Positions 1 to 7,865 of a stretch of DNA of 64,000 bases are shown here, in pieces. The notes below the pieces were generated by a model, which was given only the letters and a program-made list of their open reading frames with translations, was not told the DNA's origin and ran no database searches. Made by a program: the position numbers and the translations under genes. Each line of letters starts with the position of its first letter. The first letter of the stretch is position 1. This stretch comes from an uncultured Pseudomonadota bacterium (GTDB lineage: Bacteria; Myxococcota_A; UBA796; SXON01): positions 124,001-188,000 of the forward strand of contig CAIQVJ010000112.1 of the NCBI GenBank assembly GCA_903875225.1, given 5' to 3'.

Positions 1-1569
1 ATCTTCCTGGGCGAGGGCACCGAGCCCACGGCCGAACCGAAGCTCGCGCCGCTCGCACACTCGGTGGCCGGGACCCTCCTGGACGCCGCGAACCCGATCG
101 GGATCCTGCTCGGCGCCCCGCTCGCCGCGCGGCTGGGCGTACAGCCCGGAGGCACGGTGACGGCGATGGTGACGACGGACCAGGGCCTCACCAACGCCAT
201 GGATCTCACCGTGCTGGGCACGACGATGACGGGGGCGCAGGAGCTGGATCGCGCCTACGCGGCCCTCCCGCTGGACACAGCACTCTCCCTCGTGGACGGC
301 ACCACCGCGGATCTGCTCGTGCTCGCGCTCGTCGACACCGCAGACACCGACAGCGTGCTGGCCGCGACCCGTCGCGTGCTGGCCGATCCGGCGTTCGCCG
401 GCCTGGACGCGCGCCCCTGGTACCGGCGGGCGGACTACTACATCGCCGTGAAGGCGCTCTACGACCGGATCTTCGGCGTCTTTCAGGGGTTGATGGTGCT
501 GGTGACCGTGCTCTCGCTGAGCCATGCGCTCGCCGCGGTCGTAGCCGAGCGCCGCGCCGAGATCGCGATGCTGCGCGTGGTGGGCCTGCGTCGGCGGGAC
601 GTCGCCGCCATCTTCCTGGCCGAGGGCGCGCTCCTTGGCGTGCTCGGCTGCGCGGCGGGCGCCGTGGGGGCGATCGGCCTCTCGCAGCTGGTCACCTCCC
701 TCGGCGGGATCCCGATGCCACCGCCACCCGGGTTCAGCGCGGGCTACCCCGCCCACATCCGGCTCGACGCCGTCGGCTTCGTCGTCGTGTTGAGCGCTAC
801 GTTCGCAGCGGCCGTGATCGCATCCGCGCTGCCCGCCTGGCGCGCGACACGCGGCGAGCTCTCCAGGGGGTTGATGGGGCTCGCCGTGCTGCTCGCGCTC
901 GCTCCCGCGCTGATTTCCCCGGCCCACGCCGCCGATGCCCTCGAGAACGCGCTCGGACCGCTCCCGCCGGCCGATCGGCGCTGCGAGGTCGACGTCTCGG
1001 TGCAGGACGGCACCGCCACGATGGGCTGGCGCGTCGCGACCCAGGGCACCGACACCCTCGCGATCAGCACCACGCTGGCCGTCGGCCACCGCCAGGCCGT
1101 GCTGGCGTCCGCCGGCGCCACGTGGTTCCAGACCGAGACGATGGCGAAGGCCATGCGGGTGGGCCTGGCGCAGCGCATGATGGGGCAGCTCTCCGCCGCC
1201 GACGTGATCGATCCCCGGCTCGTCGCCGGCTGGGTGGTCACGGCCGCCCCGGATCGCGGCGCCGCCGGGGTCATCGCGGCGACAGCGCGGCCGGGGGCCG
1301 GTCTCGCGTTCGCCCGCGCAGAATTCGACGTCGCGGCCACCGGTCTGCTCACGGCCTCCCGCTTCTACGCACCATCGGGTAGTCTGCTGCGCTCGGCGAC
1401 CTACTCGTTCAGCGAAGGGCGGCTGGTCGCGGTCTCCGTGCGGGACACGGGCCACGCCAACGCCGTCACGCTGTCGCTGGGTCCACCCACCTGCACCTCC
1501 TCCCCGTTGAACCTGGCCCCGGAGACCCTCATGATCACCGCCCTCACGCTGTTGGGGCGCACGCCATGA
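1..1569 (+). CDS. ABC transporter permease (FtsX-like) fused to LolA-like lipoprotein-sorting domain, 5' partial
   Basis: The reading frame is open from the first base, so the gene begins outside the window; a GTG at 64 is only an internal candidate. The first ~285 codons are the C-terminal part of an FtsX/MacB-type permease: three hydrophobic helices around codons 160-188, 205-235 and 258-280, the conserved stretch AEIAMLRVVGLRRRDV, and a terminal PAWRATRGE. It then runs without a stop into a signal-peptide-like segment (codons 292-310, ending PAHA) and a ~210-residue periplasmic domain resembling outer-membrane lipoprotein-sorting proteins (LolA-like; the motif WFQTETMAKAMRV is seen). In related clusters these are usually two genes. 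An internal ribosome-binding-like AGGGGG precedes the ATG at 874. The stop overlaps the next start (ATGA). Likely role: export or envelope placement of the polyketide lipid made by the following genes. Confidence 0.8.
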   Translation: MFLGEGTEPTAEPKLAPLAHSVAGTLLDAANPIGILLGAPLAARLGVQPGGTVTAMVTTDQGLTNAMDLTVLGTTMTGAQELDRAYAALPLDTALSLVDGTTADLLVLALVDTADTDSVLAATRRVLADPAFAGLDARPWYRRADYYIAVKALYDRIFGVFQGLMVLVTVLSLSHALAAVVAERRAEIAMLRVVGLRRRDVAAIFLAEGALLGVLGCAAGAVGAIGLSQLVTSLGGIPMPPPPGFSAGYPAHIRLDAVGFVVVLSATFAAAVIASALPAWRATRGELSRGLMGLAVLLALAPALISPAHAADALENALGPLPPADRRCEVDVSVQDGTATMGWRVATQGTDTLAISTTLAVGHRQAVLASAGATWFQTETMAKAMRVGLAQRMMGQLSAADVIDPRLVAGWVVTAAPDRGAAGVIAATARPGAGLAFARAEFDVAATGLLTASRFYAPSGSLLRSATYSFSEGRLVAVSVRDTGHANAVTLSLGPPTCTSSPLNLAPETLMITALTLLGRTP

Positions 1570-2471
1570 CCCCCAAGCGCGTGCTCGTGCTCTGGTGGTC
1601 GCAGAGCGGGCAGCTGCGGAGCGTCGCCGAGTCGTTCGCCAGGCCGTTCTCCGAGGCGGGCCACGACGTCGCCCTGCTCGAGCTGGAGCCCGTCACCGCG
1701 TTCCCATTCCCCTGGAAGGTCAGCACCTTCTTCGGCGTGTTCCCCGAGACGGTGCTCGATCGGCCCGCGCCCATCCGGCGGCTGCAGCTCCCGCCGGGGG
1801 AGTGGGATCTCATCGTGCTCACCACCCAGGTCTGGTTCCTCTCCCCCTCCCAGCCGTTCGCCGCGCTGCTCTCCGGCCCGGACCGGGGCATCTTCCTCGG
1901 CAAGCGGGTGATCACCCTGATCTCGTGCCGGAACATGTGGATCCGCGGCTGGCGGAGGCTGGTCGGCCTGGTGCAGGCGCAGGGCGGCATCGTGACCGAC
2001 CGCATCGTCGCGACCCAGGGCGGGCCGGTGTTCGCGAGCTACTTCACCACGCTCGCATGGATGCTCACCGGAAAGCGGGACGCGATCAAGGCGCTCCCCA
2101 GCGCAGGGCTCGGGGCCGACACCCTCGTTCGGGTCGCCGGGATCGGAGCCATCGCCGCCGAGCGGCTCGGGGCCGAGCCCAGGGGCGGGCCACCCGCCCC
2201 GTTGCTCGCCGATCTGCAGACCGCGAGCGTGAGCTACCCGCACGCGTTCGGGGAGCAGTTGGTCGGTAGCCTGTTCCCCCTCTTCGCGCGGATCATCTCG
2301 GCCGTCAGCCGCCCGGGATCGCTGGTGCGCGACGTCTCCGCCGTGGCCATGCTCTGCTTCATCCTGAGCGCGGTCATCGGGCTCTTCGTGCCCTTCGTGA
2401 TAGGCGAACTGCTGTTTCGACCCTGGGTCGACCCCTGGCTCGATCGCCTGGCCACACTCCCGGTCGCGTGA
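1566..2471 (+). CDS. darA: DarA-like dialkylresorcinol condensing enzyme (flavodoxin-fold, membrane-anchored)
   Basis: 301 residues. The N-terminal two thirds has a flavodoxin-like pattern: a beta strand then a phosphate-loop-like WWSQSGQLRSV at residues ~10-20, followed by strand/helix alternation including LIVLTTQVWFLSP. The C-terminus has two adjacent hydrophobic segments (about residues 245-285) that would anchor it in the inner membrane. This layout and length match proteins annotated as dialkylresorcinol condensing enzyme DarA, which work with DarB to build and aromatise dialkylresorcinols in flexirubin and aryl-polyene clusters. It overlaps the upstream permease fusion by four bases and abuts the DarB gene, so the genes are translationally coupled. 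The assignment rests on fold pattern plus neighbourhood; the exact chemistry of DarA (condensation versus aromatisation) is not decided by the sequence. Confidence 0.75.
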   Translation: MTPKRVLVLWWSQSGQLRSVAESFARPFSEAGHDVALLELEPVTAFPFPWKVSTFFGVFPETVLDRPAPIRRLQLPPGEWDLIVLTTQVWFLSPSQPFAALLSGPDRGIFLGKRVITLISCRNMWIRGWRRLVGLVQAQGGIVTDRIVATQGGPVFASYFTTLAWMLTGKRDAIKALPSAGLGADTLVRVAGIGAIAAERLGAEPRGGPPAPLLADLQTASVSYPHAFGEQLVGSLFPLFARIISAVSRPGSLVRDVSAVAMLCFILSAVIGLFVPFVIGELLFRPWVDPWLDRLATLPVA

Positions 2472-2512
2472 CGCCGCCCCGGCCGCCCGCACCCCCCTCC
2501 TCCCCCACCGCG

Positions 2513-3661
2513 ATGCCCGACGCCTTCATCACCGCCACGAGCTCCGTGCTGCCCGGTCCGGCTGTCACCAACGACGCGATCGAGCAGGTGCTCGGGCGGG
2601 TCGGCAACGACCCCTCGCGCCTTCGCCACCGGATCCTGAAGAACAACGGGATCCAGAAGCGGCACTACGCCATCGACCCCGCGACGGGCCGCCCCACGCA
2701 CACAACGGCCCAGCTCGCCGCTGCCGCGATCCGCGCGGCGGTCGACCAGCGCGGGATCCCGCTCACCGACGTCGAACTGCTCGCCTGCGCCACGAGCATC
2801 CCCGAGCACCTGATGCCCGGGCACGCGTCGATGGTGCACGGAGAGATCGGCAGCCACGCCTGCGAGATCGCGAGCCTGCACGGCGTGTGCACGGCGGGCA
2901 TCTCGGCGCTCAAGTACGCGACGATGGCGGTGCAGAGCGGGGGCACGAAGAGCGCCGCCGTCTCCGGCACCGAGCGCACCTCGATGGTGCTCCGCAGCGG
3001 GGCCTTCCGCGCGGAGCTCGCCGCGCGCACCCTCGCCGAGGAGGAGGATCCCTATCTCGGGTTCAACCAGGAGTTCCTGCGCTGGATGCTCTCGGACGGC
3101 GCGGGCGCCTGCCTCGTGCAGGACAAGCCGAAGGACTCCGGCCTCTCGCTCAAGGTCGAGTGGGTCGAGCTCGTCTCCTTCGCCCACGAGCTGCCCGTGT
3201 GCATGTACATGGGCGGCGAGCGCACCCCCTCGGGCGGGCTCGTCGGGTGGCGCGACGGCGAGTCGCTGGAGGCGGGCATCCGCGCAGGCGTGCTCAACAT
3301 CCACCAGGACGTGAAGGTGCTGGGCAAGCACATCGTGAGCACATGCGCCCGTTCGCTCGAGCTGCTGCGCCGCAAGCACCGGTTCACTCCCGACGACGCA
3401 ACCTGGTTTCTCCCGCACTACTCCTCCGAGTTCTTTCGCGACAAGACCCACGATGCGCTGGTCGACGTCGGGTTTCCGATCCCGTATGAGCGTTGGTGCT
3501 CCAACCTCACCGAACGGGGCAACACCGGCTGCGCCTCGAGCCTCATCATGCTGGACGACTTCCTCGCCAGCGGCCGGCTGCGCCGGGGCGACGGCGTCGT
3601 GCTGCTGGTGCCGGAGAGCGGTCGGTTCTCCTGCGGCTGGGCGATGTTGCGGGCCGTGTAG
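2513..3661 (+). CDS. darB: DarB-like beta-ketoacyl synthase (KAS III family)
   Basis: 382 residues from the ATG at 2513. The frame also offers a GTG at 2468 overlapping the darA stop, but that would add a proline-rich leader the family lacks. The FabH/KAS III catalytic triad is visible: Cys126 in HGVCTAG, His302 in LPHYSS, and Asn337 in RGNTGCASS. It has thiolase-fold spacing and ends in a GDGVVLLVPESGRFSCG stretch typical of this branch. DarB enzymes condense two beta-ketoacyl thioesters head to head to form the cyclohexanedione precursor of dialkylresorcinols. Position directly after darA and before a BtrH-like gene supports the DarB call over housekeeping FabH. The next start codon (ATG at 3662) immediately follows this gene's TAG. 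Confidence 0.85.
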   Translation: MPDAFITATSSVLPGPAVTNDAIEQVLGRVGNDPSRLRHRILKNNGIQKRHYAIDPATGRPTHTTAQLAAAAIRAAVDQRGIPLTDVELLACATSIPEHLMPGHASMVHGEIGSHACEIASLHGVCTAGISALKYATMAVQSGGTKSAAVSGTERTSMVLRSGAFRAELAARTLAEEEDPYLGFNQEFLRWMLSDGAGACLVQDKPKDSGLSLKVEWVELVSFAHELPVCMYMGGERTPSGGLVGWRDGESLEAGIRAGVLNIHQDVKVLGKHIVSTCARSLELLRRKHRFTPDDATWFLPHYSSEFFRDKTHDALVDVGFPIPYERWCSNLTERGNTGCASSLIMLDDFLASGRLRRGDGVVLLVPESGRFSCGWAMLRAV

Positions 3662-4075
3662 ATGAAGATCCAGGATGTTCCCCAGGACCCGGGCGCCTGC
3701 CTCGCGGGACACGAGAAGCTCAACTACGCGGTCGACGCGCAGGGCCGGTACGTCGGCGTGCCGACGATCGGGTGGGAGGTCGAGACCGCAGCCACCGAGG
3801 TCTCCACACAGGTCACGATCGAGCGGATCACCCGGGCCTGGGACGACGCGCGGGCGGGCCGGACGAGCCCGCTCGGCTACCACATGGCGGTCGTGCAGTT
3901 GGACGCTGCACAGCTTGCAACCGAGACGGGCCTGTGGCGCTGGCAGGTGCGCCGCCACCTCAAGCCCGCGGTCTTCGAGAAGCTCGGCGCCGCCCACCTC
4001 GCCCGCTACGCCGACGCCCTCGGCATCCCCGTGGAAACCCTCCGGCGCGTGCCCGACGCCCCGGACACCCCATGA
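3662..4075 (+). CDS. Small conserved protein of the dialkylresorcinol cluster
   Basis: 137 residues, soluble by appearance, with no signal peptide or membrane segment. It starts directly after the darB stop and its own TGA overlaps the ATG of the BtrH-like gene (ATGA), so it is expressed with the cluster. The N-terminus has a short polar lead (DVPQDPGACLAGHEKLNYAV) and the C-terminal half is helical with several basic residues (LWRWQVRRHLKP). I do not recognise a named domain or catalytic motif. Because it is locked between darB and the acyltransferase-like gene, an accessory or scaffold role in the same pathway is the simplest inference, but no specific activity can be read from the sequence. 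Confidence 0.7.
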   Translation: MKIQDVPQDPGACLAGHEKLNYAVDAQGRYVGVPTIGWEVETAATEVSTQVTIERITRAWDDARAGRTSPLGYHMAVVQLDAAQLATETGLWRWQVRRHLKPAVFEKLGAAHLARYADALGIPVETLRRVPDAPDTP

Positions 4076-5229
4076 GCGACCAGCCCAGCGCGCTCTCGCC
4101 GGGGGCCACGTCGCGAGAACCGGTGCAGGTCGGCACCGCGCTCCCGGCGGACGCCGTCCCCGACTTTCGCCACCTGCACGCGGGCCACTGCGAGAGCGGT
4201 GTGACCGCGTCGATGTTCCAGAACGCCGGGTTCCCCATCTCCGAGCCCATGGTCTTCGGCGTGGGCGGTGGGGTGTTCTTCTCGCACTTCTCGTTCGTAC
4301 GCGTGATGGGCCACCCGCTCACCACGTTCCGGTCGTTCCCGGGAAACATCTTCAAGAACGCCTGCTCCCGGCTGGGCGTGACCTACGCGCGCGAGACCTT
4401 CCGCTCGCCGGTCACCGGCATGCAGCGCCTGGACGACCTGCTCGCACAGGGGAAGCGCGTCGGCCTGCAGGTGAACATCTACTGGCTCCCCTACATCCCA
4501 CGCCCGATGCGGGTGCACTTCAACGGCCACAACCTGCTGGTGCTCGAGAAACGCGGCGTCGGAGCCGACGCCATCTACATCGTGAGCGATCCGGTGATGG
4601 AGTGCCTGTTCCAGTGTCCAGCGGATGCGCTGCGCCGCGCGCGCTTCTCGGGCACGCACCCACTCCTGCCGCGGGGCCTGCTCTACTACCCGACGGGCTT
4701 CGCCGCCGAGCCGGATCTTCGCGTGGCCGTGGACACGGGTCTGAAGCAGGTGTGCCGCCACATGCTCAAGATCCCATCGATGCTGCCCTGGATGGGCGTC
4801 CAGGGGATCGCGCATCTCGGGCGCGAGATCGCGGCGTGGCCGCAACGCCACGGCGAGGACAAGGCGCGGGAGTGGCTGGCGGGAGTGGTGCGGATGCAGG
4901 AGGAGATCGGCACGGGTGGTGCGGGATTCCGTTTCATCTACGGGGCTTTTCTACAGCAGGCCGGAGATGCGCTGCAGTGGCCGGAGCTCGCGGCCATGGC
5001 CGGGCCGACCACCCTGGTGGGCGACAAGTGGCGCGTGTTCGCGCTCCACGCGAGTCGGCTGGCCCGCGGCAGGAGGGGCCGCGCCGCGCCGGCAGACGGC
5101 GCGGTCTCCACGACGGAAGAGTGGGCCGCCCTCCGACCGCTCCTCGAGGAGATCGCTGCCGCCGAGCGCACGCTGTTCTCGCAACTGGAGACGGTTCGGG
5201 CCGGGCGGAGATTGCTGGGCACCGGCTGA
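4072..5229 (+). CDS. BtrH N-terminal-domain protein (putative acyltransferase)
   Basis: 385 residues. Residues ~35-165 match the BtrH N-terminal pattern: HAGHCESG with a candidate nucleophile Cys40, then a Gly-rich strand (VFGVGGGVFFSHFSF) and FNGHNLLVLEK with a conserved His. BtrH, the founding member, transfers an acyl chain from a carrier protein to an acceptor in butirosin biosynthesis. The C-terminal ~200 residues are helical and end in an acidic/hydrophobic heptad-rich stretch resembling the companion domain common in this family. BtrH-like proteins are regular partners of darA/darB and ABC transporter genes, consistent with acyl loading or transfer onto the dialkylresorcinol product. 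The upstream gene overlaps by four bases; the convergent VWA lipoprotein gene ends 13 bases downstream. Confidence 0.75.
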   Translation: MSDQPSALSPGATSREPVQVGTALPADAVPDFRHLHAGHCESGVTASMFQNAGFPISEPMVFGVGGGVFFSHFSFVRVMGHPLTTFRSFPGNIFKNACSRLGVTYARETFRSPVTGMQRLDDLLAQGKRVGLQVNIYWLPYIPRPMRVHFNGHNLLVLEKRGVGADAIYIVSDPVMECLFQCPADALRRARFSGTHPLLPRGLLYYPTGFAAEPDLRVAVDTGLKQVCRHMLKIPSMLPWMGVQGIAHLGREIAAWPQRHGEDKAREWLAGVVRMQEEIGTGGAGFRFIYGAFLQQAGDALQWPELAAMAGPTTLVGDKWRVFALHASRLARGRRGRAAPADGAVSTTEEWAALRPLLEEIAAAERTLFSQLETVRAGRRLLGTG

Positions 5230-5241
5230 GCCCGCCCCGGG

Positions 5242-6744
5242 TCACCTCTTCTTCCGCCGCACCATCCGCCCAAAAAGCGTGCGCTTCATGTTGAACCAGG
5301 CGCTGGGCAGGTACCCCAACGTCGCGAACAGCGCGAGGCTGGGCATCACCAGGCCGAGCGACGAGAGGAAGCTCGGCGGGCGGGCCCACCCGTCCGCGTC
5401 GAGCGCCCCGGGCGGCGCGTCGAGCCATCCGGAGGGGTAGAACTGGATCGCCGCCTCGGTCCGGAACAGCGACGTGAGCCTCACCTTGGTCTCGAACGTG
5501 CGTCGGAGGTAGTAGGGATCGACCTTGTAGCGCACCTCGAACCAGCCGTAGCGCATCGCCGCGGCGGCCTTGAACGCCTCCGCGAGCCCCGCCGGATCAC
5601 GCTTGACGTAGCTCCCGCCCCCGCCCGTTCGTGCGATCCACCCCAGCGTCGCGTTGTCGACGCCGCGGTTCTCGACGCCCCCGTTGATCAACTGGTCCCC
5701 CACCGCCCGGCAGAGATCCCGCGGGCGCACGTCTGTGCCATCCGGAAGCTCGAGGTTTCTCCAGGCTTTCACCCCGAGCCCCACGGTGTACACCACCGGG
5801 CGCGAGGTGATGTTCACGGTCTCGCCCCTTCGCACCCCGTCGAGCTTCTTCAACAGGGTCTCCAGCCGGGGGGCATTGCTCCCACACGTGTCGTCCGGCC
5901 GCTCGTTGTTGAACCCGTCCGTCAGCACGATCAGCGTGGGCTGCATCTTCTTGTTGTCGACGGCCGCCTTGATGTCGGGTTGCTCGAGCAGCGTGGAGGT
6001 GCCGTAGTCCACCGCGTTGTAGAGGAACGTGTAGCCGGCCCCGACCTGCAGGGTCTCGCGGACGAGCTGCCGGTACTCCTTCTTGTTCTGGACCACCCAC
6101 TTCCCGCCGAGCGGTACGGGCTGCCCGGCCCCCGCAAACACGAGCGGCACGACCGCCGTGGAGGTCTCCTCGGGGAAGAACGCGTCGACGACATCCGGGT
6201 CGAGCAGCGCCGCCTTGAGCTTCTCCATGCGTGTCCTGCCGGTGGCGTCGTCCACGATCGCCATCGACCCGGAGCCGTCGATCAGCAGCACGAAGAGCTG
6301 CGGGCTGCGCTGCGGATCGTGGGGCACCACGTCGAACTCCTTCATCCCGCCGGCCTTCACCTCGTGCTTCTTGTGGAAGATCTCGATGCCGTCTTCCGGA
6401 AGGGGGATGGCCCACTTCTCGCCGTCGACCCGCATCTGGAAGGCCACGCGCACCTGACCGGTGGCGCGGTCCACGTAGGGCATGCACAGGTCCACGTCCT
6501 TGTCGTCCACCGCGCCGGCGCACTCGTCGCGGTCGGCGAAGATGTGCATGGTGAGGTCCTGCTGGCCCTCGTTCGCGCTCACCGGGGCGGCCACGCGGGT
6601 GGTGGTGGCCGGGAGCGAGACGAGGTTCGACTCCGAGCAGGCGGAAAGGAGCAGGAGAGGGGCGGCTCGCAGCCACCCCGAGGCCGCCGCCACGAGCCAG
6701 GAACGCCGCTGGAGCCCGAGCGGGCGCCGGCAACCCGCGTTCAC
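5242..6744 (-). CDS. VWA-domain lipoprotein
   Basis: 500 residues from a GTG start that overlaps the stop of the upstream membrane-protein gene by four bases; the frame stays open further upstream but that region lies inside the neighbour. A basic N-terminus and hydrophobic core lead to a lipobox LLSAC at residues ~34-38, so the mature protein is a lipoprotein. The central von Willebrand factor A domain shows a complete MIDAS opening LLIDGSGSM and a later VLTDGFNNE. A hydrophobic segment near the C-terminus (SLGLVMPSLALFATLGYLP) followed by a strongly basic end (MVRRKKR) suggests a second membrane contact. VWA domains bind protein partners through a metal ion; the coupled membrane protein is the obvious candidate. 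The specific process is unknown. Confidence 0.75.
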   Translation of the reverse strand: MNAGCRRPLGLQRRSWLVAAASGWLRAAPLLLLSACSESNLVSLPATTTRVAAPVSANEGQQDLTMHIFADRDECAGAVDDKDVDLCMPYVDRATGQVRVAFQMRVDGEKWAIPLPEDGIEIFHKKHEVKAGGMKEFDVVPHDPQRSPQLFVLLIDGSGSMAIVDDATGRTRMEKLKAALLDPDVVDAFFPEETSTAVVPLVFAGAGQPVPLGGKWVVQNKKEYRQLVRETLQVGAGYTFLYNAVDYGTSTLLEQPDIKAAVDNKKMQPTLIVLTDGFNNERPDDTCGSNAPRLETLLKKLDGVRRGETVNITSRPVVYTVGLGVKAWRNLELPDGTDVRPRDLCRAVGDQLINGGVENRGVDNATLGWIARTGGGGSYVKRDPAGLAEAFKAAAAMRYGWFEVRYKVDPYYLRRTFETKVRLTSLFRTEAAIQFYPSGWLDAPPGALDADGWARPPSFLSSLGLVMPSLALFATLGYLPSAWFNMKRTLFGRMVRRKKR

Positions 6745-7748
6745 CGCTCCTCCTTCGGCAGCATGAGGAACTCCAGCACCGACGGGTTGTCGGCCGGGCC
6801 ACACAGGATGCGGTCCCCGCTGGAGAGCTCGGTCTCGAGCGGTGCGGGGCGCTTGGGGTCGTACCGCAGGTCCACGCGCTCCAGGAACCGGCGCACGGTG
6901 GTGGGCTGCAGGGTGAGCCCGCGTGCCCGGTACTGCTGCTTCCTGTTCACCATGACCGAGACGTGCAGCTCCAGCACGCCATCCTCGGCGGGCAGGAAGA
7001 GGTCGAGCCCCACCGGGAAGTGCCCGACGAAGCGCTCGCGACCGCCCGCGTCGAGGCCATCGATCGGGATGCGCCGCGCGTGGCGGTTGTCGGTGACGAT
7101 GCGCAGCCAGCCTGCGTACAGCTCATCCGGGACACCCCAGGCGAACCACCCGAACGAGAGCCCCAGCGCCATCGCGCCGAACGCGCTGGCCACGTACAGA
7201 TCGGAGTACCCCATGGCCGACTTGGTGTACCCGAACAGGTACCACACGCAGCCCGCGATGAGGCCGGAGGCGGCGCCGCCCGCCATGTGCGTGAGGATCC
7301 CCCGCCCCTTCCGGGTGACCGTGGGCCCGAACGCGACGCCGACCCCCGCGCCCATCCAGGCCGGCAGGCGATAGCGCAACGCCACGAGCGAGGGGTCCGC
7401 CAGATCGGCAGCGCCGTCCGCCGAGAACAGGCTCGGGCCGATCACCTTCGTCCACATCCAGAACCCGCCCACGATGACCCCGAGCGACAGCATCGCTGCG
7501 AGCGCAGGAAAAAGCATGCGCCGCCAGAGCGTCTTGCGGTACAGCGTCTGCTCGGCCAGCACCGACGTGCCGGCGACCGCCGCGCCCACCGTGCCGAGGA
7601 ACACCGGACCGTCCCAATCGAGCGTCCACACCGGTGCGATCGTGGCCAGGCCCAGCACGACCCACCATGCGATCAGCCCGGCGGCAGCGCACACCCAGCC
7701 GAGCGCAAAGTGCCGGTGCCAGGTGTACGGGACGAGGAAGATGTTCAC
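6741..7748 (-). CDS. Multi-pass membrane protein with C-terminal beta-rich domain
   Basis: 335 residues. The first ~200 residues carry about six to seven hydrophobic helices, including WVCAAAGLIAWWVVLGLATI and FPALAAMLSLGVIVGGFWMW, with small glycine-rich loops. The last ~130 residues are soluble and beta-rich, ending in SSGDRILCGPADNPSVLEF, which loosely recalls the end of FHA-type domains, though the canonical FHA motifs are not clear. Its TGA overlaps the GTG start of the VWA lipoprotein gene, so the two are translationally coupled and probably act as one envelope complex. No named family could be assigned with certainty. Confidence 0.65.
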   Translation of the reverse strand: MNIFLVPYTWHRHFALGWVCAAAGLIAWWVVLGLATIAPVWTLDWDGPVFLGTVGAAVAGTSVLAEQTLYRKTLWRRMLFPALAAMLSLGVIVGGFWMWTKVIGPSLFSADGAADLADPSLVALRYRLPAWMGAGVGVAFGPTVTRKGRGILTHMAGGAASGLIAGCVWYLFGYTKSAMGYSDLYVASAFGAMALGLSFGWFAWGVPDELYAGWLRIVTDNRHARRIPIDGLDAGGRERFVGHFPVGLDLFLPAEDGVLELHVSVMVNRKQQYRARGLTLQPTTVRRFLERVDLRYDPKRPAPLETELSSGDRILCGPADNPSVLEFLMLPKEER

Positions 7749-7865
7749 GGTCCCGCTCTATCGCGACCGGCCCGGGGCGCAGCGGCGCACAGGGCGCGCG
7801 ATGAACCGCGGGCCTGCGGGCCCGAGCCGCGGCGACCGGTGCGCCCGGACTGCAGGCTCACGGCG

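Noticed and set aside
2468..2512. GTG start for darB overlapping the darA stop
   Set aside because: It would add a proline-rich leader not seen in DarB proteins; ATG 2513 fits the family N-terminus.
2234..3997. Long open frame on the - strand opposite darA/darB
   Set aside because: Codon use gives a His/Arg/Gly-rich product with no domain; it is a GC-skew shadow of the + strand genes.
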